Below are positions 34,287 through 43,911 of a DNA stretch of 64,000 nucleotides, piece by piece. How positions within the stretch are numbered: the first letter of the stretch is position 1; every line of letters begins with the position of its first letter. A program made the translations under genes and the position numbers. The notes under the pieces are model-generated. The model made no database searches, was not told the origin of the DNA, and was given only the letters and a program-made list of their open reading frames with translations. This stretch comes from an uncultured Dorea sp. (GTDB lineage: Bacteria > Bacillota_A > Clostridia > Lachnospirales > Lachnospiraceae): positions 1 to 64,000 of the forward strand of contig CAJTRM010000019.1 of NCBI GenBank assembly GCA_910578865.1. The letters run 5' to 3'.

Positions 34287-34449
34287 GTAACAGTTCAGGC
34301 TGCGCCATTCGCAAAACCGCACTTACGTGCTTTTCGTTGCTTTGCAACTCTTTTTGCTCATAATCAGGCGCTCCGCTCATAGCCAGTATAACGTGTTCAT
34401 TCATGCAAGCATGATTCACACGTTATACTGGTTATGGCTGAACTGTTAC
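34287..34449 (-). repeat. MITE-like element, copy B (163 bp, full length)
   Basis: It is the same length as copy A and nearly its reverse complement. It starts GTAACAGTTCAGGC and ends GGCTGAACTGTTAC, with the long palindrome AGCCAGTATAACGTG / CACGTTATACTGGTT near the right end. The flanks CTAAAATT (34279-34286) and TTGAAATT (34450-34457) agree at 6 of 8 positions, consistent with a decayed 8-bp target duplication. It sits between the FKBP terminator and the MATE promoter. Confidence 0.85.
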
Positions 34450-34478
34450 TTGAAATTTGTCAGATGTGTAATTATTAC
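34450..34478 (+). promoter_or_regulatory. candidate promoter of the second MATE gene, abutting the MITE
   Basis: TTGAAA (34450-34455), a 17-bp spacer and TATTAC (34473-34478). The -35 is the first base run after the element end and lies in its presumed target duplication, as also seen for copy A. Confidence 0.4.
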
Positions 34479-34545
34479 TGGGAAGTCTGTGCAGAAAGTG
34501 TTATGCTGTATTATATAGAAGATGTTGGAAATTGAGGAGGATATT

Positions 34546-35919
34546 ATGTTGGGGTTCGGTAAGTTAAAAACAGGCAGCAGCGGACAGACAACGACAAATC
34601 TGACGGAAGGGCCGATTGCAAAGGGTATCACAGCATTTGCAGTCCCTATTTTTTTAGGACAGCTTCTTCAGCAGCTTTACAATGTGGCAGATGCTTGGGT
34701 TGTCGGCAATTTTGCGGATAATAATGCATTTGCCGCAGTAGCGTCGTCGGGGAGCCTTGTTTTCCTGATCATTGGTTTTTTTAACGGTGTTGCAATCGGA
34801 GGCGGGGTAGTTATATCCCATTATTTTGGTGCAAAGGACAAAAAAAGTGTGCAGTGCGCCATTCATACAAATTTTCTGTTTGGGCTTATTTCATCTGCGG
34901 CGGCTACTGTATTGGGGCTTCTTGTGCTGCCGTACCTGCTGAAGCTGATGAAGATTCCGGAGGAAGTAATGCCGGAGTCTTTTACATATTTTCAGATCTA
35001 TATTGCGGGGGTCACAACTGTGATTATGTACAATATCTGTATGTCCATCATGCGTGCTTTGGGAGACAGCCTGCATCCTCTGTACTATCTCATGATATCG
35101 TCTGTAATTAATGTGATTCTGGATCTTGTGCTGGTTGCGGGGTTCCACATGGGGGTGAAGGGGGCGGCGATTGCGACTGTCTTTTCCCAGGGAATCAGTA
35201 TGGTGATGTGTGTGATTCGGATGTGCAGGGAGAATGATGACATCAGGCTTGACTTCAGGAAGCTGAAGTACAATGGGAGGATGATGAGGGATGTCCTGCG
35301 CCAGGGCGTGCCGTCGGGCATTCAGAATTCTGTCATCAGCATCGGAAATATCGTGATTCAGACAAACATCAATTCTTTCGGGGCATATGCCATGTCAGGC
35401 TCCGGGGCGTACAGCAAAATCGAAGGCTTCGTGTTCCTTCCGATCATGAGTATGTCCATGGCGCTCCCTACTTTTGTCAGCCAGAATATAGGAGCGGGGA
35501 ACTATCAGAGAGCGAAAAAGGGAGCCAGGTTCGGCATTGTATCGGGCATGGTCATGGCAGAGCTTGTAGGAATTATATTTTACATCGGATGTCCGGCGGC
35601 GCTCAGGCTATTTGTGGATTCTGCAAAGGCTATTGAGTTCGGGGTGATCCATGCGAGAACGGTCAGCCTGTTCTTTTTCCTGCTTGCATTTTCTCATTGT
35701 GCGGCGGGAGTGCTGCGTGGCTGCGGGAAATCCGTGATCCCTATGGCGGCGATGCTTGTGTTCTGGTGCGGCGTCCGGATCGTGTATGTGACGGCCGCAC
35801 TGAAGATCATTCCGCAATTTCAGATGATCGCGTGGGCATATCCACTTACGTGGTCGTTAAGTTCTGTTGTATTTATCGTGTCTTTATGGAGGATGGACTG
35901 GGAACATGCTGCGTTGTGA
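34546..35919 (+). CDS. MATE family efflux transporter, second copy
   Basis: 457-residue polytopic protein with 12 predicted helices. It starts LTEGPIAKGITAFAVPIFLGQLLQQLYNVADAWVVGNFADNNAFAAVASSG, landmarks of the DinF-like MATE group common in Clostridia. The second half has RQGVPSGIQNSVISIGNIVIQTNINSFG. It is only distantly similar to the first MATE protein at 7342. The ATG at 34546 follows GAGGAGG at good spacing; the ATG at 34522 lacks a site. No regulator gene adjoins it. Substrate unknown; drug or cation export is likely from family knowledge. Confidence 0.88.
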   Translation: MLGFGKLKTGSSGQTTTNLTEGPIAKGITAFAVPIFLGQLLQQLYNVADAWVVGNFADNNAFAAVASSGSLVFLIIGFFNGVAIGGGVVISHYFGAKDKKSVQCAIHTNFLFGLISSAAATVLGLLVLPYLLKLMKIPEEVMPESFTYFQIYIAGVTTVIMYNICMSIMRALGDSLHPLYYLMISSVINVILDLVLVAGFHMGVKGAAIATVFSQGISMVMCVIRMCRENDDIRLDFRKLKYNGRMMRDVLRQGVPSGIQNSVISIGNIVIQTNINSFGAYAMSGSGAYSKIEGFVFLPIMSMSMALPTFVSQNIGAGNYQRAKKGARFGIVSGMVMAELVGIIFYIGCPAALRLFVDSAKAIEFGVIHARTVSLFFFLLAFSHCAAGVLRGCGKSVIPMAAMLVFWCGVRIVYVTAALKIIPQFQMIAWAYPLTWSLSSVVFIVSLWRMDWEHAAL

Positions 35920-36058
35920 CAGGAAATAGAAACACGGACCGGAGAAAAGATCAGTATGATTTTTGATATAGAAAGTATTCTTTTTAATATTTTATTTTTC
36001 CTGCTGACAATAAAATGGTAATATAGACTATTTTGCAATTTGTGAAGCGGAGATGTAT

Positions 36059-37651
36059 ATGAGATTATTAAAATTAGTGCTTGTAGATGATGAACCGATT
36101 TTATTGGAAGGACTTCTTAAGACCTATGACTGGGAGGCAATGGGCTTCGAGGTGGCGGCAAGTGCCAGGAGCGGGGAAGAGGCGATCCGTGTGATCCGGG
36201 AGACAAGGCCTCATGTAGTATTGACAGATATTCGGATGAAACAGATATCCGGCCTTATGGTAATGGAAGAGGTTGAGAAGGAAGGGATCGATAGTCTTTT
36301 TATAGTTCTCAGTGCCTACCGGGACTTTGAATATGCCCAGCAGGCCTGCGATCTGGGAGCATTCGCATATCTCTTAAAGCCCATAGAAGACGAGAAGCTT
36401 CTGGAGACTATGCAGGGAGCATGGGCGGCATGTATGGAACGGATTGAGAATGAAGAAAAATATGACAACTGGGAAAAGCTGCTCGTCAGTGAGGAAGACA
36501 GTTTTCTTCAGGTGATTGTACAGCGTTATGTCCAGAACCGGATTTCAGCAGAGCGGATGGAGGAGGTTTTTTCCACGCTGAACGGGGTGCTGGAGGCCGG
36601 GGACAAATTCATTACTGTATATGCTGATATTGATCTGGCATATAAGATTACGAATGCCCTGGATTACGAGGCAGCCCGCTTTGCGATGATACAGATGCTG
36701 GAAGAGAAGATACAGGAACAGTTTTTTTACTGGAAATTTGAAAACGAGGACGGGAATTATATATTTATATTAAAGACAAAAAATAATGCATCTGTGAGAG
36801 AACTGAAGCAGATACTGGAAGGGGTCAAGGAAAGAAAGAATTATCCGGTGATCGCTGCAATCTCCAAACCTTATAAGGGGATTCCGGGCATCCGGAGAAG
36901 CTATGAAGAAGCAAAGAAGCTTTTTTGTCTGGCAGGCGTGTCCGGAGCCAGTGCATTTACTGTATCGGACGAGATAGAAGAAAAGTCGGGGAAAGCGTAT
37001 CCTGAGGATGCGGAGCTTTTGATCGTGAATGCTGTCCGGAGGAATCAGGCCGGAGAGCTGAAGGAGGCATTTATCCGTTTTATATACGGACTTCCCCAGG
37101 ATGAGGATCAGCAGTGCCAGTATATGCATAAGGTTATGCTCCAGACAGAATTTATGCTGAAGGATTCTTATGGGCTGACAGATGATATCAAGGAACAGTT
37201 TCAGAGCTATTATTCTAATCTGCGGAACCTGAATGCAGCGAGAGCGGTAGATGTCTGCTATAAGATCCTCGGCAGAGTGATTGAGATGAGGGCAGAGATT
37301 GCAGATACTGACGAGGTGAAGTATTTTAAGGAGTACATATCAGAGGCGGTCGCATATATAGAAGAGCATTTAGACGATGAAGAATTGTCTATTGTATCGG
37401 TGGCGGAGCATGTATACTTGAATTCGGTATATTTCGGCCGTGTATTCAAAAATACCTTCCATATGACCTTTAAGAAATATCTGATGCAGCGGCGGATGGA
37501 AAAGGCCCGGAGACTGCTGGAAGATGGAAAGACGAGTATTGGAAACATCTGTGAACAGGTGGGAATCAGCAACCCGTCGTATTTTTCTCATCTTTTTAAA
37601 GAATACACCGGCAAGCTTCCCAGCGAATATAAAAAGGAATATGAGGGATGA
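36059..37651 (+). CDS. YesN-type response regulator with AraC helix-turn-helix
   Basis: 530-residue transcription regulator. An N-terminal receiver domain (residues 1-125; acidic pocket VDDEP, phospho-acceptor Asp in VVLTDIRMKQISG near residue 55, Lys in LLKPIED) is followed by a long helical linker. The C-terminal AraC pair of helix-turn-helices (about 430-528) contains HLDDEELSIVSVAEHVYLNSVYFGRVFKNTFHMTFKKYLMQRRMEKA and ISNPSYFSHLFKEYTGKLPSEYK. It forms a two-component pair with the next gene (4-bp overlap). Such pairs control sugar uptake operons, here most likely the downstream ABC transporter. ATG 36059 is preferred to 36053 because GCGGAG needs room. Confidence 0.88.
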   Translation: MRLLKLVLVDDEPILLEGLLKTYDWEAMGFEVAASARSGEEAIRVIRETRPHVVLTDIRMKQISGLMVMEEVEKEGIDSLFIVLSAYRDFEYAQQACDLGAFAYLLKPIEDEKLLETMQGAWAACMERIENEEKYDNWEKLLVSEEDSFLQVIVQRYVQNRISAERMEEVFSTLNGVLEAGDKFITVYADIDLAYKITNALDYEAARFAMIQMLEEKIQEQFFYWKFENEDGNYIFILKTKNNASVRELKQILEGVKERKNYPVIAAISKPYKGIPGIRRSYEEAKKLFCLAGVSGASAFTVSDEIEEKSGKAYPEDAELLIVNAVRRNQAGELKEAFIRFIYGLPQDEDQQCQYMHKVMLQTEFMLKDSYGLTDDIKEQFQSYYSNLRNLNAARAVDVCYKILGRVIEMRAEIADTDEVKYFKEYISEAVAYIEEHLDDEELSIVSVAEHVYLNSVYFGRVFKNTFHMTFKKYLMQRRMEKARRLLEDGKTSIGNICEQVGISNPSYFSHLFKEYTGKLPSEYKKEYEG

Positions 37652-39426
37652 CGAAAAAAAGGATTTCAGGAATTCAAAAGAAATATCTGAGTTATACGCT
37701 TGCACTTTTGATACTGGCGTTATTTTTATCCAGTATCGGCGTGTGGTTCTATGTCCGAAATCATATGCTCAGCGTCATTGTAGATAAGTATGAGTTTATG
37801 AATGAGAAAATGGGGATGTCCATGGATAATCTCTATGACAAAAGCGATGAGGTGACGGCAGAATGTATTATTGACGACAATGTGCAGAAGAGCCTCAGAG
37901 CAAAGGGCTTAGATGATGTGGAGAAGAACGCACTGAGTAAATATTTTGCATATATTGATCTGGGACATGTCTCTCAGTACTGCTATGTAGACAATAAGGA
38001 AAATGTATACACAAAATCTTACTCCCGTATTTCCTATGAGGAATTTCAAAAGAGCGGATTTGGCGAGATGCTTTCCGGAGAATATTCAAAGACAGAATGG
38101 ATATGGACAAAAGACACGCTGTTCGGAACAGGGGAGGAAGCTCTGTTTGTGGGGAGATATGTCAGGAGTATGGATTATGCTCATAAGCCGGGAATGATTT
38201 TCCTTAAAATGGACGATGGATTTTTGAAGAGCGTGGCAGAGGGAGCAGGGGACCAGGCCGACGAAGCTGCGGTCGGAATCGTCGATGGAAACGGAGAGTT
38301 CTGTATGGAGTATTATCCGCAGGACTTTTATATGACAAGGTCTGCAAGAGAAAAGATTACAGAACTGGCAAAGAGTAAAACCTCAGGAGTCGTGATCAAC
38401 CGGGAGCGCGTGCAGGGCGGGATCCTTCAGGCATACCGGCAGAAGGAGAGCGGGATGCTGATCTTTACGATGGTGCCCAATTCTGTTCTGTATAACAGGC
38501 TGAATCAGATACTTCTGGTGCTTGCAGGAATCTATCTGCTGGTTATTCTGATTGCGGTGGGAGTGAGTCTCTATATATCCAGGATATTTACCAAACCGAT
38601 TCAGAAGATCAGCCTGGCCATGGAAAGCTTTGACGGTAAAGATTTCAGCCACAAGATAGAACTGAGGACGAATACAGAGCTGGATAAGATCGGACATTCC
38701 TACAATGAAATGTTAGGAAACATTGAGCAGCTTCTTATAGAAATAAAGAATCAGGAGAAGGAACTGCGTACCAGCGAGCTGAATATGCTCATCAGCCAGA
38801 TCAATCCACATTTCTTATACAATACACTTGATACAATCTATATGCTTGCCCGCATCAGCGGGGAAGAGACGACTATGAGGATGATCCAGGCATTGTCACG
38901 GTATCTCCGGCTGTCGCTGAGCAAGGGAAGAGATATTGTCACAGTGGAGGACGAGCTTGAGAATGTTAAAAGCTATATGCAGATCCAGCAGATTAGGAAT
39001 GAGAATCTTTTTCGGTATAAAATCAACTGTGAAGTGGAGGCAAAGGAGCGTCAGATCCTTAAGCTGATATTGCAGCCGTTGGTAGAAAATGCGATAAAAT
39101 ATGGGTTTTGCGATATTTTGGAGGGCGGTTTTATCCGGATTGAAGTCAGGGAGATCTCCGGCAGGCTTACGGTGTCTGTATTTAATAGCGGAACACCCAT
39201 GAGCCGCGAAACTGCAGAGAAACTAAATGCACTGGGAGAAATCCCCATACCGGAAATGAAGCGGTATTTTCCGGACAGGCAGCACGGATATGGTGTGGTA
39301 AATATTATTACGAGGCTTCGGTTAAAGTACGGGGAAGATGTAAGGTTTGAATACGAGACGGGGGAAGACGGGACGACATGTGTGATCCGGCTTCCAGAAA
39401 GCAAAGAGGAAGATAATGAATTATAA
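37648..39426 (+). CDS. YesM-type sensor histidine kinase
   Basis: 592-residue membrane kinase. A transmembrane helix near residue 12-32, an extracytoplasmic sensor of about 250 residues, and a second helix near 285-308 precede a HAMP domain (SRIFTKPIQKISLAMESFDGKDFSHKIELRTNTELDKIGHSYNEM). The His_kinase region has the phospho-acceptor in ISQINPHFLYNTLDTIYML. The ATPase has LQPLVENAIKYGF, and HGYGVVNIITRLRLKYG as the G-box. It overlaps the regulator gene by 4 bp and the next lipoprotein gene by 11 bp, so all three are translationally coupled. Confidence 0.88.
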   Translation: MTKKRISGIQKKYLSYTLALLILALFLSSIGVWFYVRNHMLSVIVDKYEFMNEKMGMSMDNLYDKSDEVTAECIIDDNVQKSLRAKGLDDVEKNALSKYFAYIDLGHVSQYCYVDNKENVYTKSYSRISYEEFQKSGFGEMLSGEYSKTEWIWTKDTLFGTGEEALFVGRYVRSMDYAHKPGMIFLKMDDGFLKSVAEGAGDQADEAAVGIVDGNGEFCMEYYPQDFYMTRSAREKITELAKSKTSGVVINRERVQGGILQAYRQKESGMLIFTMVPNSVLYNRLNQILLVLAGIYLLVILIAVGVSLYISRIFTKPIQKISLAMESFDGKDFSHKIELRTNTELDKIGHSYNEMLGNIEQLLIEIKNQEKELRTSELNMLISQINPHFLYNTLDTIYMLARISGEETTMRMIQALSRYLRLSLSKGRDIVTVEDELENVKSYMQIQQIRNENLFRYKINCEVEAKERQILKLILQPLVENAIKYGFCDILEGGFIRIEVREISGRLTVSVFNSGTPMSRETAEKLNALGEIPIPEMKRYFPDRQHGYGVVNIITRLRLKYGEDVRFEYETGEDGTTCVIRLPESKEEDNEL

Positions 39427-40693
39427 GAAGACAGTGTCTGTTATCATGGCAGTGTTGCTTTTGATGGGTCTTGCCGGATGTGCAGGAAATGAGAAGAAGA
39501 AAAGCAATGGGGAAAAAGAGGAGATCGCAATTCCCATGATCCTTACAGTGGATCCCAGCGCCGGCACTAAAAATGAAGAGGAGGTTGTGAAGGCGTTTAA
39601 TCTGGAATACAAAGGGACTTACCGGGTGGCTGTGGATTGGATCATGGAGACGGAAGAAGAGTACCGGAAGAATCTGAAGAGGCTGAACGTGACGGGAGGG
39701 CTTCCGGCAGTGATCACACATCTTCGGATGCTTCCGTCCTATTACCAGATGATGATGCAGGAAGAAAGAATCGAAGATCTGTCTTCCTATATATATGAGG
39801 ATGAAGAGTGGATGGAGAGCATAGAACCGGCTGTTCTGGACGCCTGCAGTGAGCCGGATGGGAGTGTCTATCTGGCTCCTCTGAGTACAGCGGCTTTTTC
39901 CTGCTCCGGTGTGTTCTGGAATGAAGAATTGTTTCGTCAGGCAGGGATCCGGGAATTTCCCCAAACCTGGGAGGAATTCTGGAATTGCTGCGAAAAGCTG
40001 AAGGCTCACGGCATTACACCTCTTGCGCTTCATACGGAAGGAACGGCGTGGGCGCCGATGTTGTTCGCCACGGCGGAGCTCGCGGCTTCCCCGGAGGGCG
40101 CCGAATTTATGAAAGAGTTATTCCCGCAAAGCTATCAGAATCAGTATGGGATACAGCTGGCCACTACTTTAAAGCAGCTTTTTACCTATACGACAGAGGA
40201 TGCGATACATGTGGATTTTGATGTGGCACATAATAATTTTGTATCGGGAAGAGCAGCAATGATCTCTAACGGGTACTGGATGATTGACCAGATCCCGGAG
40301 GAGTTTGCCGAAAATGTAAGATTTTCGGCGTTTCCGGGCAATCAGTTGATATCGTCTCCGGAAACATTTGGCTGGGCAGTCGTGTCAGATTATGAGGACG
40401 AGGTGAAGGAGGGTGCTATTGAATTTTTAAAGTTCCGCACGCTGTTTAACCAGGAGGAGAAGGAGCGCTTCTGGGAGGAGGCAGAAGGGAAGAACCAGAT
40501 GATGAAGGACTATATAAATGCTTATGACGGGAATCCGAAGATTGTCCCGAATTATCAGGTGAAATGGAATTCTGTACTTCAGGAGGAGACTCTGGGCGAG
40601 TGTCTCCCTAAGCTGGTGAACGGTGAAATGTCTGTAGAAGAGTTTGTCCGGATGGAAGATGAGAGCATCCGGCGGTATGAAGATGAACTTTAG
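39416..40693 (+). CDS. extracellular solute-binding lipoprotein coupled to the YesM/YesN pair
   Basis: 425-residue ABC-type family 1 sugar-binding protein. The signal peptide has a lipobox LAGC (Cys22). The mature part has ABC-sugar features: ICS-like VITHLRMLPSYYQMMMQEERIEDLSSYI, FPQTWEEFWNCCEKLKAHGITPLALH, and DFDVAHNNFVSGRAAMISNGYWMIDQ. It overlaps the kinase gene by 11 bp and is cut off from the transporter genes by a strong terminator. It is therefore transcribed with the kinase rather than with the permeases. A role as ligand-presenting partner of the sensor kinase is plausible, but import cannot be excluded. Confidence 0.8.
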   Translation: MNYKKTVSVIMAVLLLMGLAGCAGNEKKKSNGEKEEIAIPMILTVDPSAGTKNEEEVVKAFNLEYKGTYRVAVDWIMETEEEYRKNLKRLNVTGGLPAVITHLRMLPSYYQMMMQEERIEDLSSYIYEDEEWMESIEPAVLDACSEPDGSVYLAPLSTAAFSCSGVFWNEELFRQAGIREFPQTWEEFWNCCEKLKAHGITPLALHTEGTAWAPMLFATAELAASPEGAEFMKELFPQSYQNQYGIQLATTLKQLFTYTTEDAIHVDFDVAHNNFVSGRAAMISNGYWMIDQIPEEFAENVRFSAFPGNQLISSPETFGWAVVSDYEDEVKEGAIEFLKFRTLFNQEEKERFWEEAEGKNQMMKDYINAYDGNPKIVPNYQVKWNSVLQEETLGECLPKLVNGEMSVEEFVRMEDESIRRYEDEL

Positions 40694-40722
40694 CCGAAAA
40701 ACCGGCTAAAGTTTATTTTTTT
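40686..40722 (+). terminator. intrinsic terminator after the kinase-linked lipoprotein
   Basis: AACTTTAGCCG (40686-40696) pairs with CGGCTAAAGTT (40703-40713), followed by TTATTTTTTT. The stop codon TAG (40691-40693) lies within the left arm. Confidence 0.85.
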
Positions 40723-40825
40723 GCATTACAGGTTTGGGAATTGTTATGGGCTGTCTGTCATTTGTTGGTAAGATAAAGGACAAGAAAAGAAACATAAGAT
40801 TTCTTTGGAAAGGTGGAAAAGTATT

Positions 40826-42121
40826 ATGAGAATGCGTAAAGTTTTATCAGTTTTACTTGCGTCGGCAATGGTTGCCGGTATGGCGGCAGGATGCAGCACC
40901 CCGTCAGGGAGTGGGGAGAGCAAGGATGCAAAAGGAAAGGTTTATTATCTGAACTTCAAGCCGGAGGCCGATGGAGAATGGCAGGAGCTGGCTAAAGAAT
41001 ATACCGAAGAGACCGGAGTTCCGGTAACGGTTCTTACAGCTGCGTCCGGAGAATATGAGAAGACACTGAAATCTGAGATGGCAAAAAGTGATGCTCCGAC
41101 ACTGTTCCAGGTAAATGGACCGGTGGGTCTTGCGAGCTGGAAAGATTATTGCTATGATCTGAAGGATTCTGATATTGCAAAAGCTCTTACCGATGAAAAC
41201 TTTGCCCTTATGGATGGCGACAAGATGGCGGGTATTGCATATGTTATTGAAAACTACGGAATTATTTACAATAAAGATCTGCTGAAAAAAGCAGGATATT
41301 CCGCAGATGACATCACGGACTTTAACAGCTTTAAGAGTGTAGTAGAGGATATTACGAAGAGAAAGGATGAGCTGGGCTTCTCTGCGTTTACATCTGCAGG
41401 AATGGACGGTTCTTCTGACTGGAGATTCAAGACACATCTGGCAAATCTTCCGATCTATTATGAGTATAAGGACGAAGGAATTAACACAACAGAAGCAATC
41501 AAAGGTACATATCTGGACAACTACCGTCAGATGTGGGATCTGTATATCAATAATGCAACCTGTGAGCCGACAGCTCTTTCCACAAAGACCGCAGACGATG
41601 CAACTGCAGATTTTGTGACAGAGGAAGCAGTATTCTACCAGAACGGTACATGGGAATTTAACAATATTGCAGACGTAGGAGAAGATAACCTTGGCATCCT
41701 TCCGATCTATATCGGTGTGGACGGCGAAAAAGAGCAGGGCGTATGTACAGGTACAGAGAATTACTGGTGTGTAAACTCCAAGGCTTCAGAGGATGATATC
41801 CAGGCAACCCTTGACTTTATGAACTGGTGCGTAACATCAGACACAGGTGCCGAGGCAATGTGCAGTAAGATGGGCTTTGTTATTCCGTTCGATGCGAATC
41901 TTGAGTCTGAAAATGTACTTGTCAATGAGGCAAACAAATATCTGGAAGACGGGAAAACTCCTGTAACATGGAATTTCTCCACAATTCCTTCCGAGGAATG
42001 GAAAAATGGTGTTGGTTCCGCATTGACTGCATATGCGGCAGACCAGACTGACGAGAACTGGGCAAAGGTTGTCACAGCATTCGTTGACGGCTGGGCAACA
42101 GAGGCGGCCGCAGCGAAATAA
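40826..42121 (+). CDS. extracellular sugar-binding lipoprotein of the ABC importer
   Basis: 431-residue MalE-type substrate-binding protein. The signal peptide has a lipobox MAAGC (Cys23), then STPSGSGESKDAKGK linker and the family 1 fold: VYYLNFKPEADGEWQELAKEYTEETGVPVTVLTAASGEYEKTLKSEMAK (landmark only), PTLFQVNGPVGL, and VTEEAVFYQNGTWEFNNI. The malQ gene in the same run suggests maltodextrin or a related alpha-glucan as ligand, an inference. ATG 40826 follows AAAGGTGG; the TTG at 40805 is less likely. It is followed by a hairpin that may hold down expression of the permeases relative to the binding protein. Confidence 0.88.
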   Translation: MRMRKVLSVLLASAMVAGMAAGCSTPSGSGESKDAKGKVYYLNFKPEADGEWQELAKEYTEETGVPVTVLTAASGEYEKTLKSEMAKSDAPTLFQVNGPVGLASWKDYCYDLKDSDIAKALTDENFALMDGDKMAGIAYVIENYGIIYNKDLLKKAGYSADDITDFNSFKSVVEDITKRKDELGFSAFTSAGMDGSSDWRFKTHLANLPIYYEYKDEGINTTEAIKGTYLDNYRQMWDLYINNATCEPTALSTKTADDATADFVTEEAVFYQNGTWEFNNIADVGEDNLGILPIYIGVDGEKEQGVCTGTENYWCVNSKASEDDIQATLDFMNWCVTSDTGAEAMCSKMGFVIPFDANLESENVLVNEANKYLEDGKTPVTWNFSTIPSEEWKNGVGSALTAYAADQTDENWAKVVTAFVDGWATEAAAAK

Positions 42122-42159
42122 GAGACAGTCAAAGTAAGAGACAATAAAGAATGAGTCAG

Positions 42160-42194
42160 GCGGCAGGGCGAAGTAAGGTTCTCCTGCCGCTTTT
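42160..42194 (+). terminator. intercistronic hairpin/attenuating terminator between binding protein and permeases
   Basis: GCGGCAGG (42160-42167) pairs perfectly with CCTGCCGC (42183-42190), followed by TTTT, and lies just before the AGAAGGAGG of the permease gene. Partial terminators here are a known way to make more binding protein than permease. Confidence 0.7.
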
Positions 42195-42211
42195 AGAAGG
42201 AGGGTTCTTTT

Positions 42212-43054
42212 ATGGAGAAGGCCATAAAGCGTTATATGCCGATATTCGTGCTTCCTACGTTCTGCGCGTTTATCCTTGGCTTTATCGTTCCGTTTATTAT
42301 GGGAATCTGGCTGTCGTTCTGTAAATTTACGACAGTTACAGATGCAAAATTTATTGGGATTTCCAATTATGCGGATGCACTGGCAGATACCGTGTTCCGT
42401 CATTCATTCTGGTATACGGTGCTTTTTGCCGTAATATCCCTGGTGGTAATCAATGTGATTGCATTTGCCCTTGCTATGGCATTGACGAAGGAACTGAGAG
42501 GAACCAATATATTCCGTACTATTTTCTTCATGCCAAACCTGATCGGGGGTATTGTGCTGGGGTATATCTGGCAGCTGATCTTTAACGGTATCCTGGAGCA
42601 GTATGAAACTGCATTGGGACTGAATGAGTGGTACGGCTTCTGGGGGCTGATCATACTGGTGAGCTGGCAGCAGATCGGTTACATGATGATCATCTATATC
42701 GCAGGCCTGCAGTCTATTCCGGGGGATGTGATGGAAGCGGCTCAGATTGATGGCGCGAGCAGATGGCAGAGGCTGTGGAAGGTAACGATTCCGATGATGA
42801 TGCCGTCGATCACCATCTGTATGTTCCTTTCCATTACAAATGGATTCAAGCTGTTCGATCAGAACCTTTCACTGACAGCAGGAGAGCCGTCCAAGATGTC
42901 TGAGATGATGGCGCTCAATATTTTTAATACATTCTACGGACGTACCGGATGGGAAGGTGTCGGCCAGGCAAAGGCTGTGTTATTCTTTATCCTTGTGGTA
43001 CTGATCGGAATGCTCCAGCTTCGCTCTACACGTTCAAAGGAGGTGCAGCAATAA
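42212..43054 (+). CDS. sugar ABC transporter permease, MalF-like
   Basis: 280-residue inner-membrane subunit with six helices. The cytoplasmic EAA loop that docks the ATPase is EAAQIDGASRWQRLWKVTIPMMMPS (about residues 172-196). It starts KRYMPIFVLPTFCAFILGFIVPFIMGIWLSFCKF, typical of MalF/UgpA-type subunits without the large MalF periplasmic loop. It is followed with no spacer by the second permease (TAA then ATG). Confidence 0.9.
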   Translation: MEKAIKRYMPIFVLPTFCAFILGFIVPFIMGIWLSFCKFTTVTDAKFIGISNYADALADTVFRHSFWYTVLFAVISLVVINVIAFALAMALTKELRGTNIFRTIFFMPNLIGGIVLGYIWQLIFNGILEQYETALGLNEWYGFWGLIILVSWQQIGYMMIIYIAGLQSIPGDVMEAAQIDGASRWQRLWKVTIPMMMPSITICMFLSITNGFKLFDQNLSLTAGEPSKMSEMMALNIFNTFYGRTGWEGVGQAKAVLFFILVVLIGMLQLRSTRSKEVQQ

Positions 43055-43894
43055 ATGAAAGCAAAAAGAGGCGCATTAAGCGCGGTAGGAACCGGCGCGT
43101 TTACAATCATCGGTCTTGTCTACATCCTGCCGATTTTGATTGTCCTTATGAATTCATTTAAGAAAAAAGTATTTATCAATAAGGAACCTTTTAAATTGCC
43201 GTCGGACAAAACGCTGACAGGTATCGAGAATTATATTACTGCAATTGATAAATATGAGCTGTTGAGTGCGGTGGGATGGACTGTATTTATCACAGTGGGT
43301 TCTGTACTGGTAATCCTTGTCTGTACTTCTATGTGTGCGTGGTATATTACAAGAGTTACGACGAAGTTTACGAAGCTGTTATACCTGTTGTGTGTATTTT
43401 CAATGGTAGTGCCGTTTCAGATGGTAATGTTTACACTCTCTCTGGTAGCTGACCGTACAGGTCTCCGTACTCCGTGGGGAATTATGATCATATATCTGGG
43501 CTTCGGCGCAGGGCTTGCGGTGTTTATGTTCTGCGGATTTGTCAAATCCATTCCTCTTGAGATTGAGGAGGCGGCAATGATCGATGGGTGTACGCCCCTT
43601 CGGACATTTTTCAGCGTGGTGCTTCCGATCATGAAGCCAACCTACATATCGGTCGGTATCCTGGAAACTATGTGGATCTGGAATGATTTCCTGCTCCCGT
43701 ACCTGGTATTGGATCTGAACAAATACAAGACGATATCAATCGCGATCCAGTATATGAAGGGAAGCTATGGACGCGTGGACATGGGGGCGATCATGGCTGC
43801 CCTGATCCTGGCAGTGATTCCGGTCATCATCTTCTATCTGGCCTGCCAGAAGCACATTATCAAGGGTGTGGCAGCAGGTGCAGTGAAGGGATAA
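43055..43894 (+). CDS. sugar ABC transporter permease, MalG-like
   Basis: 279-residue partner permease. The EAA loop is EEAAMIDGCTPLRTFFSVVLPIMKPTY (about residues 169-195); it ends QKHIIKGVAAGAVKG, the classical MalG-type tail. The two permeases and the binding protein form the importer. No ATP-binding subunit gene is present anywhere in this locus, so a shared MsmX/UgpC-type ATPase encoded elsewhere is expected, as is usual for this family in Firmicutes. Confidence 0.9.
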   Translation: MKAKRGALSAVGTGAFTIIGLVYILPILIVLMNSFKKKVFINKEPFKLPSDKTLTGIENYITAIDKYELLSAVGWTVFITVGSVLVILVCTSMCAWYITRVTTKFTKLLYLLCVFSMVVPFQMVMFTLSLVADRTGLRTPWGIMIIYLGFGAGLAVFMFCGFVKSIPLEIEEAAMIDGCTPLRTFFSVVLPIMKPTYISVGILETMWIWNDFLLPYLVLDLNKYKTISIAIQYMKGSYGRVDMGAIMAALILAVIPVIIFYLACQKHIIKGVAAGAVKG

Positions 43895-43911
43895 GGAAGA
43901 GGGAAACAGAT

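Noticed and set aside
34327..34518. 63-codon frame through MITE copy B
   Set aside because: The element is non-coding; the same frame is not kept in copy A.
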